Source: Pelargonium nanum (taxonomy: Eukaryota > Streptophyta > Magnoliopsida > Geraniales > Geraniaceae). From it: DNA of 21,280 bases. The notes under the pieces are model-generated. The model was not told where the DNA came from. It ran no database searches and saw only the letters and a program-made list of their open reading frames with translations. Shown piece after piece: positions 9,037-20,030 of the stretch; positions within the stretch are counted from its first letter, which is position 1; each line of letters starts with the position of its first letter. The DNA lies in assembly GCA_036897485.1 (NCBI GenBank), contig JAYMTF010001794.1, positions 1 through 21,280 on the forward strand. The letters run 5' to 3'. The position numbers and the translations under genes were made by a program.

Positions 9037-12000
9037 ATGTCTCAGCCGGCGGGGAGGGGCGGCGTCAGGGTGGTCGGCGACTACTTGGTGGGTCCGAAAA
9101 TCGGGTCCGGGTCGTTCTCGGTGGTGTGGCACGCGAGGCACAGAGTCCACGGCACGGAGGTGGCGATTAAGGAGATCGCAACGGGTCGGCTCAACAAGAA
9201 ATTGCAGGAGAGCCTCATGTCGGAGATTTTTATCTTGCGGAGAATCAACCATCCGAATATTATTCGCTTGCACGATATGATTGAGGTGGGTTGGTAAATT
9301 TTTGAAATTTTGATTTTTTTTTACTATTTATTTGTGTTTTTGTCTTCATTTATAGCTCTGGGTTCTGTTTGGTTGCATGGAATTTGGGAGAGAAAGTGAA
9401 TTTTGAGCTCAGAGTTTGTATATCATCTTAATAAAATAGTGAAATATCAAGCTTTGATATGCATGATTGTTGTTATTTTGTAGTCAAGCTTCAGAATTTA
9501 GCTTGTTACTGCATTTTTTTCTTCTCGGGAAATCGTTTTTCGAGTGAATAATTCATTGTTGTTTGGCTATTTGGTCTTCTGCAGTTTTTTTCTAGCTTTC
9601 TATATTTGGCAGTTGGTAAAGCAAGAAGCTTTAGTTTACAGAGACTAATGCAGACTAGTAGAGTTGAAAATTGATCCAGTACAGTCCATAAGGCCTTTCC
9701 TTTTGCTTTTCCTGCATCCTAATTGAAGTTTACGAAATGGGCTTGTAGTGGAATTGCATGCTCAGCACAATTCTTTTCACTAAAGTTCCGGTTCGGCATA
9801 GTTTCCATAATGTAGTTCTTTTGGTGCTTAGGATGGCTAAGTTTGAATCCCAAACTCTTAAATTCGTGTTTTTATTGATTTTTTTCTAGGGTCTTTTGAT
9901 AAATGATCTAGATTATATATGATAGGTTCAAAAATCTATTTTTGATTCTCCAATAGCCTGTTTCTTTGTTCTGACTGTGTGTTTATTTGCACCTGCTTGA
10001 CAATATTGGGGGTGCTAAAGGAATAAAAAAATCATTTTGTTCAGTTTATATTCATCTTCAAGGTTGATTATACTAGTATTTTGAATTTTTATCTTATATG
10101 GGCATGTCGTTTAGGTTCCTGGGAAGATAAACCTTGTGTTGGAGTTTTGTAGAGGGGGTGATCTTTCTATGTATATTCAGCGTCACGGAAAAGTTCCAGA
10201 AGTAACTGCAAAGCACTTCATGCAGCAGCTTGGTATGTCCTGAACTCCCTCTGGCTGCTCCTCGCTTTCTGTATCTCTTACGAGACAATATGATGTGACT
10301 ATGGAATTTTTTTATGTTTTCTTACAGCGGCTGGCCTAAAAGTTCTTCGCGAGAATAATGTCATACATCGAGACCTAAAACCACAGGTTTTTTTTTTTTT
10401 TTGAGTTCAAATTCTGAAAATAAATTTCCAGCCACCTATCAGACTATCGCTTTGTTCTCTTCTTCATTTTGCTAACTGTAATGAGCAGTCAGATTTGTAG
10501 CTCTATGAGTGATGATGAATAATGTGGTTAACTTGTTCTAGAAAAAGATTGTCAAACCTAAGAAACTGCCCAAGAATGGTACTATAAAACCTAAGAAATT
10601 GATTCATTTTTGGGATTTTTTTGATTACCTGGTTGGCTTAAGATTATGGTTACACTAACCTCTGACATGGTGGAGAGTTTCAGTTAGAAGAACTTGATCG
10701 TTATTGACTGGTGCACCGAAGAATTAAATTGTGGTGGACTAGAAATAATAAAAATGTTGAAAAGATATGTTAGTATGACCACAAATATGTTTGGAGTTCT
10801 ACAGTCTAACTAGTGCGAGAACAAATGACCAGACAAATTATTTGGTTCGCAATAAAATTAGGACGTCATAGTCTTGCTAATTGACATTCTTAAAGACTGG
10901 TTGTTATTTTTGTTCTTTTCATACAGAGTGATCTGAATGCTTTATGATAATTTTTAATAATTTTGTGATATGTATAATTTTGGAACAGAACCTCCTCCTC
11001 TCCTCAAATGACAATAAATCAGTTTTGAAGATTGCAGATTTTGGATTTGCAAGGTAAAATATCAACATCATCATCTGGCTTCTAACTTTTAGATCTGTAG
11101 TGTTTATCTTAGTTTAGATGGCCTGTTAATTGAACTACAATTTAGAGGTACAGACACACAGGGACACAATTCACCTCATATATAAAGTTCAGTTTCATCA
11201 TCCTTCCCTGTTAAATGAACCATGGAGAATTGGTTCTCCCAGCATCCATTAATTTACTCAAAATTCAAATATTTCCTTTCCCTTTTGGCAGATCACTACA
11301 ACCTAGGGGCCTTGCAGAAACGCTGTGTGGGTCACCACTATACATGGCTCCTGAAATCATGCAACTTCAGAAGTATGATGCAAAGGTGACATGTTCTCTG
11401 GTTGTATGTTAAGAGCTAAGTTTTTTTGCATAATCCTTTTCTCTTAACCTTAAACTGAACACACAGGCAGATCTCTGGAGTGTCGGTGCCATTCTATTTC
11501 AGCTTGTGACTGGGAAAACCCCATATACTGGAAACAACCAAATTCAGGTTTATATATCTTTGTTTATAATACATCTGAATTTCTGAAATAGTTGTCAGGA
11601 TTTCATTTTTCTTAATTATCTTTTGTTGAAGTATTAGTATTCTAGACACTTATGTGATGCTTTACGCCTTAACAGTTGTCCTAACTTGAACTTTCTTGCT
11701 CTTGCGTTGTTCAGTTGCTGCAGAACATTATAAAATCAACTGAGTTGCAGTTTCCTCCAGATAACGATGATTTGAGTTTTGATTGCAAGGATTTGTGCCG
11801 GAAATTGCTGCGCCGTAATCCAGGTATTTCATAGGTTATAGTTTGATATTTGAAACTTACCAATTATATGGTCATATAGTGGAAAGAAACTAGAAGAGCT
11901 TAAGAGGTTAAACTAGGTAACAAACTCAACGAGCGTGGTTTTCGGGTGAAGGCACCAAATTTTTTGAGGTGTTCCTTTGACTCTTATAACTTTGTTGCCT

Positions 12001-15000
12001 CAGTTACTCTGTAGTTTAAATTGCTGAACCTCCTAAACCTCCTAAACTTGTTATGATTTATGTTTTCTGCAGCTATTCAACTTAATTCTACTCCATTGTT
12101 CTGCTAATAGATAGTCTAGTGTCATACCCTTGTTCTCCAAGTTATTTTAGGTTTCTGCATAACCCTTTTTACCCTATCAGTTTGAACAAAATCATTTCTT
12201 TCTGGTGTGTTCATTAGGGTTTATATTCACCCAAGTGTGGCTGTAGTTCTATATTCCTCATATTTTTATTAAGTTTTGACGCTGAGGTCATCATTGGTGA
12301 TTTATCTATTTCGCTTGAGACAAATGACTGAGGTATAGAAATAACAGGCAATAGAAAATTGTCTTGTTAATGGATTCGGACCTTGTACTTCTATCATTAT
12401 TTTAATTTTGAACCTTATTCTGGATCTTTATCTTCTGCTTTTTGTTTACAGTGGAGCGATTAACATTTGAAGAGTTATTTAATCACCCATTCCTTGTTGA
12501 CTCACAGCCAGAAGAACCATCAAGGTGAATGAGCAACAACCACCACAAAAAATCTCATTGAAGTCTGTTCTCATTATAAGGCTCGTTCTCATTTTTAGAA
12601 GTAAATAAAATCTTGTGTGGTTTGCAGGAGTAGGAGGTCTTCAAGAATGATAGACAGTTCAAGTTCGTCTGAATGTGGTCCCGTGAGGAATTCGGACGAA
12701 AATTCTCAAGAAGATTGTATGCCTTTCTTTCTAGATGATGATTCGAGTGGTCCTGATGGGAGCCCATCCTATTTAAGAAGGTCTTCAATGAAGTCTGTTA
12801 GTGGATTTTCTCCTGATAGAAAAGCTAATAGAAGAGAAGCGACATCTAACACTTCTAACAGAATTGATCTTGTTTCAAGATACGCTAGTGCTACGCATAA
12901 TATTGTAAATACCGGCCTTATGGTTGAAGGCCGCAGACTTTCAGATGGAAATCTAGATGAACCTCTAAAATCCATGGGCCAAAGATCTGTTAACATTAGG
13001 TCAAGAGGTACTAAGATTTTCTTCATATTCTGTTTATCATTCTAGGTTTCTATTTATCTCTAAGCAGTTAGCTACATCCACAGTATGTGATGCTAATATA
13101 TATTTTCATTGTTTTCGTAGTTATGAATTCGTCAGAATTGATTGATCAGGATTATGTTATTGTTTCTGGGCCTCCTGTGGATGTGTCAGCGGTCTCAGCA
13201 AGTGCTTCCAAGCCACATCCCCTATACAGATCAGAGAGTCCCTCGCTAGCATCTATAAGTATGAACCCGACACCAAGTGCCCCAGTGCCAATTGTTGGTA
13301 CAGCAACCAGTAAGATGTATTTCCCTGGAAGCTTGGACAGTCAAAGTTCTGCTCCTGGTACTTCACTAGGATCCACAGATGCTGGAGATACTATAGAACA
13401 ACCATCAAGTCATTGCATGACAAGGATCAAGTCTTTGCGGCAGTGCGCATCTGCCATCACAGAATTAGTCAATGAAAAGGTAACCTTGTATGCTCTTCTA
13501 TGTAATTAAACTTGAGTCTCTCTCTCTCTGGGCACATAGTTTGTGGACAATTATGTTAGCCCATACTAATATCTCTACTTCAATCTAGTGGTTCTAATCC
13601 ATTTTTTACTATGTCAGTCCATGAGAGCTTCATTTGACTTCAAATTTATTGCCTGTGGACTCCTTATCTTTGGTTGACCATAACTTATATGATGAATCAA
13701 TAGCACGGATATTCATAAACAAATACAGGGGGTTGACAGCTACTTTATATGCTCTGCAAAATTCGATCTGTTGAATGCTCTTAATTGATAGTAATAGTAG
13801 GATTGAATTTGCTCCGATGGTCAAAACGTGCTATTTTGATCCCTTAATATGGAATGAGTAAATTCTTAAGGAAAATAGCTCTTAGTAGATATAGACTAGT
13901 AATGGAAAAACTTATCAGTCTTTGTGCTCTCTATACTTGTAGAAGCAGGCCTACTGATATGTATTGATTCTACCTTTGCCTAATGGTACAATGAATGTCT
14001 GTAAAAGTTCTGGTTTTACGTGTTTATCTTCAAGATTATCTGAGTCTTTTATTTTTTTGTCCAAAAAGATGGATGGCGGTAAACAGCTAGAAGCATTCTC
14101 AATTCAGCTTGTAATTCTTGCAATTTGGAAGCAAGCACTGGATATTTGCCATACGCAGGCTGCCTCGGCTATGGAAGGAAGTCCTACCCAAGAGAATACT
14201 AGATCGAGGACAAGTATCCACAAGAAGCATGGCAGTTCTGCATTAGAACAATGTCATTATGCAACCTCTCAAGAGGCAGAGGATATGTCCTCTCAGATTG
14301 AGAAGGAATTTCTCCTGGAGGTTGAGCATGCCGAGGAACTGGCAAAGGCTATTGAGCCTGGTATGTATTTGATATTTTGATTGTTTCGCTTATACTGAAA
14401 GAGTTCCTTTTTTCCCCCTAAAGCATTCTCATTAGTTCACGAGTGCATGTAAGATCAAATGTTCCCATTTGTCATATTGTTCTTCAAAACTATTTATCTT
14501 TACTTTTGATGAAATATTGAGTCATTATTGGCTACTTTTTGTTGTTTTACAAACCAATAATCCTTATATTTTACAAAATGAAGTTATTATTTTTGGCATC
14601 TTCTGAAGAATAAAACATTTTAGTCAAAAAGTTGGATGGGAATAATAGCAAGAATAAAGACAATTGTTGTTATTATTACTATTTTCCTTTTCAATTATTT
14701 ATTCTTAGTTGAACTTGGGTTGATTGGCATGCAACTTGGCCATCAATTTTGTTCTGGTTTGATCCTTTGTTTCAACTATTGGTTTAGATGTGGCTCTATC
14801 CTTGTGCATCTCCATTTTCGCTTTGTCATATCATAAGACTTTAGTTGTCTTCTCTATTTTGATGGATGTTGCTATGGTGCCATTTTATTTTCGGCATATG
14901 TTCTTTCGTGTTTAAGCTTCTAATGACCTTTCTTGCTGGCATGGTTGCAGGAAGCACAGAGATGCCAGATGCGATGGAGACAATATTTCAATCTGCCCTC

Positions 15001-15973
15001 GCTTTTGGAAGACATGGTGGAGTGAGTACTTAACTTTTCTTATGGTATTAGACTCATTTGTTCAATCAATGTTCTGGTATTTTGCTTAGAACACACTAAC
15101 CCCTGCTCATGACAATGAGAGATTTTCTTCAATGTTATAAACGACTTTGTATTAAGTAGTGCACATTAAAATGGGAAAAAAAGCTCGAGTATCCACCAAC
15201 CAAGACTATATATGAGCCAATCCCATCTTCAGAATATGGAGGACATAAGTTGCAAAAGCATAGTAAAATCCAAGTTTATGTCCTTGTGTGCATGTTAAAT
15301 TACATGCACTATTTGTGAGAGTGGTAGACTGTCAAATGCGTTGTAAGCTGACACTATGTCACGTCATTTAGCACGTGTTAAGGAATCCCACATTGAAAGA
15401 ATGTGAAGTATGTCGCTACTTGACAGACTAGTTAGGTCTTCCACCTATATGTTTAAACTTTTGTATTGGAGTTAAGTTTAACATGATATCAGAGCTGGTT
15501 TTGTTTGAGCCTAGTGACTCGTCTGCACGTGAGGAGAGTGTTAAGGAGTCCCTTCTTGGTCCCACGTGCAAGGTCCGTTCTCTTATCCAGCCTGCACGTG
15601 AGGGGGCCGCCACTTGATCCCAAGAGGCTCCTATTTCATATGGTTTTTATGTAGTACTAGTTGCTGGCAGCTATATTTGCTAAAAATTGACGTCCTACAC
15701 TTTGTTTGCCAGGTCGAAGAGCTCATGGGGGATACGGAAAGTGCAGCGTCGCTATATTCAAAAGCAGTGCGCTTGTTACTCTTCCTTTTGGTGGAAGCAC
15801 CATCTCTCATTCTCAACCCTCCGTTCTCTCTCACAAACTCAGACCGGTATAGACTCCGAACATACATTGATATCCTTAATAACAGACAAGGTCATTCGAG
15901 GTCTCAGAGGTTGGCTCTTCTCAAAGGCGAAGATCAACCATTCTCCCTCGAACACAAGGGTACCGCTTCTTGA
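9037..15973 (+). CDS. ATG1: Serine/threonine-protein kinase ATG1 (b/c type)
   Basis: The thirteen coding exons are 9037-9285, 10115-10232, 10328-10386, 10989-11053, 11292-11385, 11467-11547, 11715-11823, 12452-12524, 12628-13007, 13121-13479, 14069-14360, 14951-15021 and 15713-15973. All junctions are GT..AG and in frame, for 2,211 nt and 736 aa, close to Arabidopsis ATG1b/c. ATG1 with ATG13 forms the kinase complex that starts autophagosome formation. The kinase domain covers about residues 15-275: glycine loop GSGSFSVVW at 23-31, VAIK lysine at 45, HRDLKPQN with catalytic Asp138, DFG at 159-161, activation-segment ETLCGSP, and APE at 183-185. A Ser-rich linker follows. It contains IDQDYVIV (Tyr421 to Val424 core), a good candidate ATG8-interacting motif. 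The C-terminus holds two MIT-like helical modules (from [20 protein letters not shown] and from [19 protein letters not shown]), the expected ATG13-binding region. All catalytic residues are present, so the kinase looks active. Exon 11 has the least typical acceptor (CCAAAAAG), but the frame and family sequence support it. Confidence 0.95.
15376..15620 (+). mobile_element. Degenerate TRIM-like retrotransposon piece in ATG1 intron 12
   Basis: A 108-bp LTR-like block (15376-15483) starts TGTTAAGGAATCCC and ends TTTAACA. It is followed directly by TGATATCAGAGC (15484-15495), one base off the plant initiator-Met tRNA primer-binding site TGGTATCAGAGC. The short internal region carries two TGCACGTGAGG motifs (around 15523 and 15593), the second ending in a purine run (GAGGGGG) like a polypurine tract. 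A second TGTTAAGGAGTCCC occurs at 15539. No coding capacity or intact 3' LTR is seen, so this resembles a truncated or rearranged terminal-repeat retrotransposon in miniature. Confidence 0.6.
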
Positions 15974-16430
15974 TAACTTGGCCTTGTTTGATGTTGTAAA
16001 AATGATAATTTATTTGTACAGCTATTCTTTGTAATATTCTCATCTCTTTGTTTTAGTCTACGATGATGAAAGTTCGTTTTCCTCCCATTTGGTGTCGATT
16101 CGCTTCAAGTTGTTTCCATGATTTGAGGTAGTGTAACACGTATTCGTGTAATGAAATAGATATTCAATTTGACATTCAAGAACTCGCTTAGGGTAACTTG
16201 TAATGGAAGTTGTTAATTATTGAGTTTCAGGTTAGCGTAACGTGTAGTTTGTGTGATGAAACTTAGGTTTTAAAGTTGTTTTTGAGCTCTTTCATGTGTC
16301 CTTTTTTTGCACTTCTCAACTTTGGGATGACAAAGTTTACACTGCTAATGAAGATGAATTATAAAATTTCAATATCTTATAGACAACTATACAATTTGTA
16401 TTATACAAAATAGAAGAAAAAATAATGTCA
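15974..16430. other. ATG1 3' UTR and downstream spacer
   Basis: No ORF was recognised. The ATG1 polyadenylation site should lie in this stretch, but no single signal stands out. Two related segments about 100 bp apart (GTGTAACACG.. near 16133 and GCGTAACGTG.. near 16234) look like an old local duplication. Confidence 0.4.
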
Positions 16431-16456
16431 TTATATATATATATATGTATATATAT
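16431..16456. repeat. (TA)n microsatellite
   Basis: A run of alternating T and A with one G interruption lies in the ATG1 to receptor-kinase spacer. It is a simple sequence repeat with no function apparent. Confidence 0.85.
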
Positions 16457-17475
16457 CTCAATTATTCAACCACTAGCTACCCAACATGGCAACTTGGGTT
16501 GGAATCTTCTAGGAACAAACTCTATGGGCAATATACAATGGTCAATTCTGGGTTCTCATTTAGAGTTTGTTTGGTGACGCAACTGAAAAACTACCACAAC
16601 GATGAAAGAGCTTGAAGTTGAGTTTTATGTAACGAGATATCAATTATTAAACTGATCAAAATAGAAATAATATTGAAAGTCATACAAAAACACTTAATTG
16701 TAAATGAAAAATAGATCAATTCAAATTTCTCCTTCTGTCTTCAAATGAATGTCTTATTCTACTTGAGTTTTTGTTTCATAATAAACGACCTCTTTCATTT
16801 TTTGTAAATTATGCATGAATTGTTAAAATATACTTATAACAAGTTAGATAATATCCTTAACACATCATGGTCACGAGGATACAAGAGTATATATATACTA
16901 CATTTACTAACTTTTCCTCAAAATAAAAAAGAATAACACTCGTTTTTACTCTTGCAAAAATGAGCTCCTTCAAGTCGCTCGATACGAGTTTTTTTATTTT
17001 TATCGAACAATTTATCGCATCTTTCATTCAAATTTTGTTTATACGACACCTCCTAAATTAACAATAGTATTTTCAAACAAGCTTGTCTGTCTATAGCAGT
17101 ATAGCCTAACAAAACTAGCAGCTGAGAATCCACTATCCAGAAGAACAAGAAAAGGTCTATCCAACCTTGTTCCTATCTAGAATCTCTGGTCTCATTGCAT
17201 AAAAGATGGGTCAATAGCAAGAGTCAAAGTTCCATTGTCCACACCAGCAAAAGCCAAAAAGTATGCAAAACTATCCAGAAATTTAGCTTCCCACCTACCA
17301 ATGGCATCATCAAAGCATCCATTTTCTTCTTCTTCTTCTTTCCTTTTTTAACCAACTTGACAATGGCTCTGGACCTTATTTTCCACAAAAGTAGACTACT
17401 AGTCTCCAATCTTGATGATTCTCTGTATATAGCTTCCATTCTTGGTATGCTCTTCACCAAATCCACAAGCCAAAA
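16457..17475. other. Promoter and 5' flank of the receptor kinase
   Basis: AT-rich DNA without a called gene. A CTT-rich tract lies near 17325-17350, and a TATA candidate (TATATAG) lies at 17426-17432, 44 bp before the start codon, implying a short leader. If transcription starts further up, an out-of-frame ATG at 17447 would open a uORF ending at 17623 that overlaps the kinase start. Confidence 0.4.
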
Positions 17476-19881
17476 ATGGAGTACCCAAAACCCAAATCTC
17501 CAAAATTCCCCATTTGGTTCACACTTCTCATCTCTCTCTCTTTCACCATCTCATCTGCAACTTCAAAGACTCTGCACAGAGGCTCTTCTCTTTCAGTTGA
17601 AGATTCTGATACAGACCTCTTGACCTCCCAAGACAAAACCTTTACCTGTGGTTTCTACCCAGTTGGAGAAAATGCATATGGGTTCTCAATTTGGTACACC
17701 AATTCCAAGGACAGAACCATTACCTGGATGGCCAACAGAGAGAGACCTGTGAGCAGCAAGGGCTCTAGGGTTTCTCTGAGGAGAGATGGCTCATTGGTCC
17801 TCACAGATTTTGATGGTGGAATCATTTGGGAGACCAACACCACAGACACTGAAGCTGATAGAGCTGAGCTTCTCAATACTGGGAATCTGGTTCTGAAAGA
17901 CCCAAATGGTAAAATTTTGTGGCAAAGTTTTGATTTTTGTACGGATACTCTTCTTCCTGGACAACCCTTTACCAAGAGCAAGAAACTGGTTTCCACTTTA
18001 GGAAAGGGGACATTCTCTTCTGGGTACTTTAGTTTCTATTTTGATAGTGACAATGTCTTGAAAATGATCTATGATGGTCCTGATATTTCTAGTTTGTATT
18101 GGCCTACTCTTGGCATTAGTGTGTATCAAAATGGAAGAACTGATTATAACAGTAGTAGAATTGCAGTTTTGGATGATTTTGGTCAGTTTCATTCGAGTGA
18201 TCGGTTGCAATTCAATGCTACCGATATGGGAATTGGGATCAAAAGAAGGCTCACAATAGATTATGATGGGAACTTGAGGCTTTATAGCCTTAACAATGTG
18301 ACAGGATTGTGGGTTGTGTCATGGCAAGCTCTTGCAGAGAGCTGTGCTGTGCATGGAATCTGTGGGAGATATGGGATCTGTGTGTACACAAATGAAGGTC
18401 CCAAGTGTTCATGCCCTCCTGGTTTCGAGGTTAGAGATGCAACTAACTGGAACAAAGGTTGCAAGCCCAAGTTCAAGCAAAGTTGCTCCAAGCAAGTAAA
18501 GTTTGTGCAAATTCCACATTCTGATTTCTACGGTTACGATCTTGATTTCAAGCCAAACTTGGCTATAGATGATTGCAGAGACTTGTGCTTGCAAGATTGT
18601 CTTTGTCAAGCATTTGGCAATAGACTGAATGGAGATAGAGGGTGCTGGACAAAAAGTGCCCTTTTCAATGGCTTCATGTCTCCACATTTTGAAGGGTACA
18701 TGTATCTGAAACTACCCATCAGTGTGGAAGTATCAGAACCAATCTTTCTCAGTGGCTCAAATCCATCTTGTGGGTCCAATGAGACTCTGGTTTCTGTAGG
18801 GTCTCCTTCTATGTATGACATAACCATCAAAAAGGTCAGATGGGCTTACTTCTATTGGTTTGCTCTTGCCATTGGTGCAATTGAAGTGCTCATTGCAGTG
18901 TTAGGCTGGTGGTTTCTTTTTAGAAAACACGGGTTCCCGGATTCAATGGAAAACGGGTATCTTGCAATCTCTAGCCAGTTCAGGAGGTTCACTTATGGTG
19001 AGCTCAAGAAGGCGACCAAGAACTTCAAGCAAGAGCTGGGACGAGGAGCGTTTGGTGCAGTTTTCAAGGGTACTTTAACAGACGAAAGAGCGGTGGCAGT
19101 GAAGAGATTGGGAGATGTTTATCAAGGAGAAGAAGGGTTTTGGGCAGAAGTGAGCACAATTGGAAAAATGAACCACATGAACCTTGTGAGAATGTGGGGT
19201 TTTTGCTATGAAGGAAAACACAAACTCCTAGTCTATGAGCACATCAAGAACAAGTCACTTGACATGCACTTGTTCTCTGCAAACTTTCTTGGTTGGAAAG
19301 AGAGGTACAAAGTCGCGGTCGGTACAGCAAGAGGCTTGGCCTATCTACACCATGAGTGCCTCGAATGGGTTTTCCATTGCGATGTGAAGCCCGAAAACAT
19401 ACTTCTTGACGATGACTTTGAAGCGAAGATCGCGGATTTCGGGCTAGCGAAGCTGTCTCAGAGAGACACCCCCAATTCAGAGCTCTCGAGAATCCGAGGG
19501 ACAAAAGGGTACATGGCTCCTGAATGGGCTTTGAATCTCCCCATCACTGCAAAAGTTGATGTTTACAGTTTTGGAGTTGTGGTTCTTGAAATGGTTAAGG
19601 GAATTCGGCTTTCGAATTGGGTGGTGGAGGATAGTTTGGAGCAGGAAGTGGAATTGATGAAGTTTGTGAGGACAGTGAAGAGGACAATTCAAAGTGGGGA
19701 AGAGTTGAAGATAGAGGATATTGTGGATCCAAGATTGGAAGGGAAGTTTAGCAGGAACCAAGCTATGACAATGGTGGAAATTGGAATTTCTTGTGTTGAT
19801 GAAGACAGAAACAAGAGGCCAACAATGGATTCAGTGGTACAAGTTCTGCTAGAATGTGAAGATGGAGCTGAAGTGCATTGA
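17476..19881 (+). CDS. G-type lectin S-receptor-like Ser/Thr kinase, ZmPK1 type
   Basis: A single uninterrupted 801-codon frame, so the gene is intronless, as many members of this subfamily are. Order of domains: signal peptide (about 1-28), B-type mannose-binding lectin domain (about 35-150, with DTLLPGQ), S-locus glycoprotein region, EGF-like segment beginning at Cys290, PAN/apple domain (about 340-420), transmembrane helix 456-482 and cytosolic kinase (about 511-793). Kinase landmarks are GRGAFGAVF at 522-530, VAVKR with Lys543, HCDVKPEN with Asp636 and DFG at 654-656. The residue before the catalytic Asp is Cys, not Arg, so this is a non-RD kinase. That class is often found in immune receptors. 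It should sit in the plasma membrane with the lectin and PAN parts outside. The ligand is unknown. The length and all domains are intact, with no sign of pseudogenisation. The ATG at 17476 is chosen because it starts directly at the signal peptide. Confidence 0.94.
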   Translation: MEYPKPKSPKFPIWFTLLISLSFTISSATSKTLHRGSSLSVEDSDTDLLTSQDKTFTCGFYPVGENAYGFSIWYTNSKDRTITWMANRERPVSSKGSRVSLRRDGSLVLTDFDGGIIWETNTTDTEADRAELLNTGNLVLKDPNGKILWQSFDFCTDTLLPGQPFTKSKKLVSTLGKGTFSSGYFSFYFDSDNVLKMIYDGPDISSLYWPTLGISVYQNGRTDYNSSRIAVLDDFGQFHSSDRLQFNATDMGIGIKRRLTIDYDGNLRLYSLNNVTGLWVVSWQALAESCAVHGICGRYGICVYTNEGPKCSCPPGFEVRDATNWNKGCKPKFKQSCSKQVKFVQIPHSDFYGYDLDFKPNLAIDDCRDLCLQDCLCQAFGNRLNGDRGCWTKSALFNGFMSPHFEGYMYLKLPISVEVSEPIFLSGSNPSCGSNETLVSVGSPSMYDITIKKVRWAYFYWFALAIGAIEVLIAVLGWWFLFRKHGFPDSMENGYLAISSQFRRFTYGELKKATKNFKQELGRGAFGAVFKGTLTDERAVAVKRLGDVYQGEEGFWAEVSTIGKMNHMNLVRMWGFCYEGKHKLLVYEHIKNKSLDMHLFSANFLGWKERYKVAVGTARGLAYLHHECLEWVFHCDVKPENILLDDDFEAKIADFGLAKLSQRDTPNSELSRIRGTKGYMAPEWALNLPITAKVDVYSFGVVVLEMVKGIRLSNWVVEDSLEQEVELMKFVRTVKRTIQSGEELKIEDIVDPRLEGKFSRNQAMTMVEIGISCVDEDRNKRPTMDSVVQVLLECEDGAEVH

Positions 19882-20030
19882 CAGAAACAACCAGTTACTT
19901 CATTTCCCTTTTAGTTTCATACCTTAACCAGATTTATATGTTTTTTTTTCTTTGTAAAGAGTTAACAAAGAAATTGCAACTTATGGTGATTTTAGACCAA
20001 CAAAACTTTCAGATCGAATCCAACTCAAAC
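19882..20030 (+). other. Receptor kinase 3' flank
   Basis: A short T-rich region directly after the stop codon, with TTGTAAAGAG near 19953. It probably contains the receptor-kinase 3' UTR. The poly(T) of the inverted LINE remnant begins at 20031. Confidence 0.4.

Noticed and set aside
8930..9280. Long frames on both strands across ATG1 exon 1
   Set aside because: They are GC-rich shadows of the kinase N-terminus. Only the frame from 9037 gives the glycine loop and VAIK.
17195..17623. 142-codon frame upstream of the receptor kinase
   Set aside because: It is low-complexity and overlaps the promoter and signal-peptide region in another frame. Only its 17447 ATG is noted, as a possible uORF.
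4262..19881. PRA1A1, ATG1 and the receptor kinase as one functional cluster
   Set aside because: They have different orientations, promoters and pathways, are separated by repeat DNA, and nothing indicates co-regulation.
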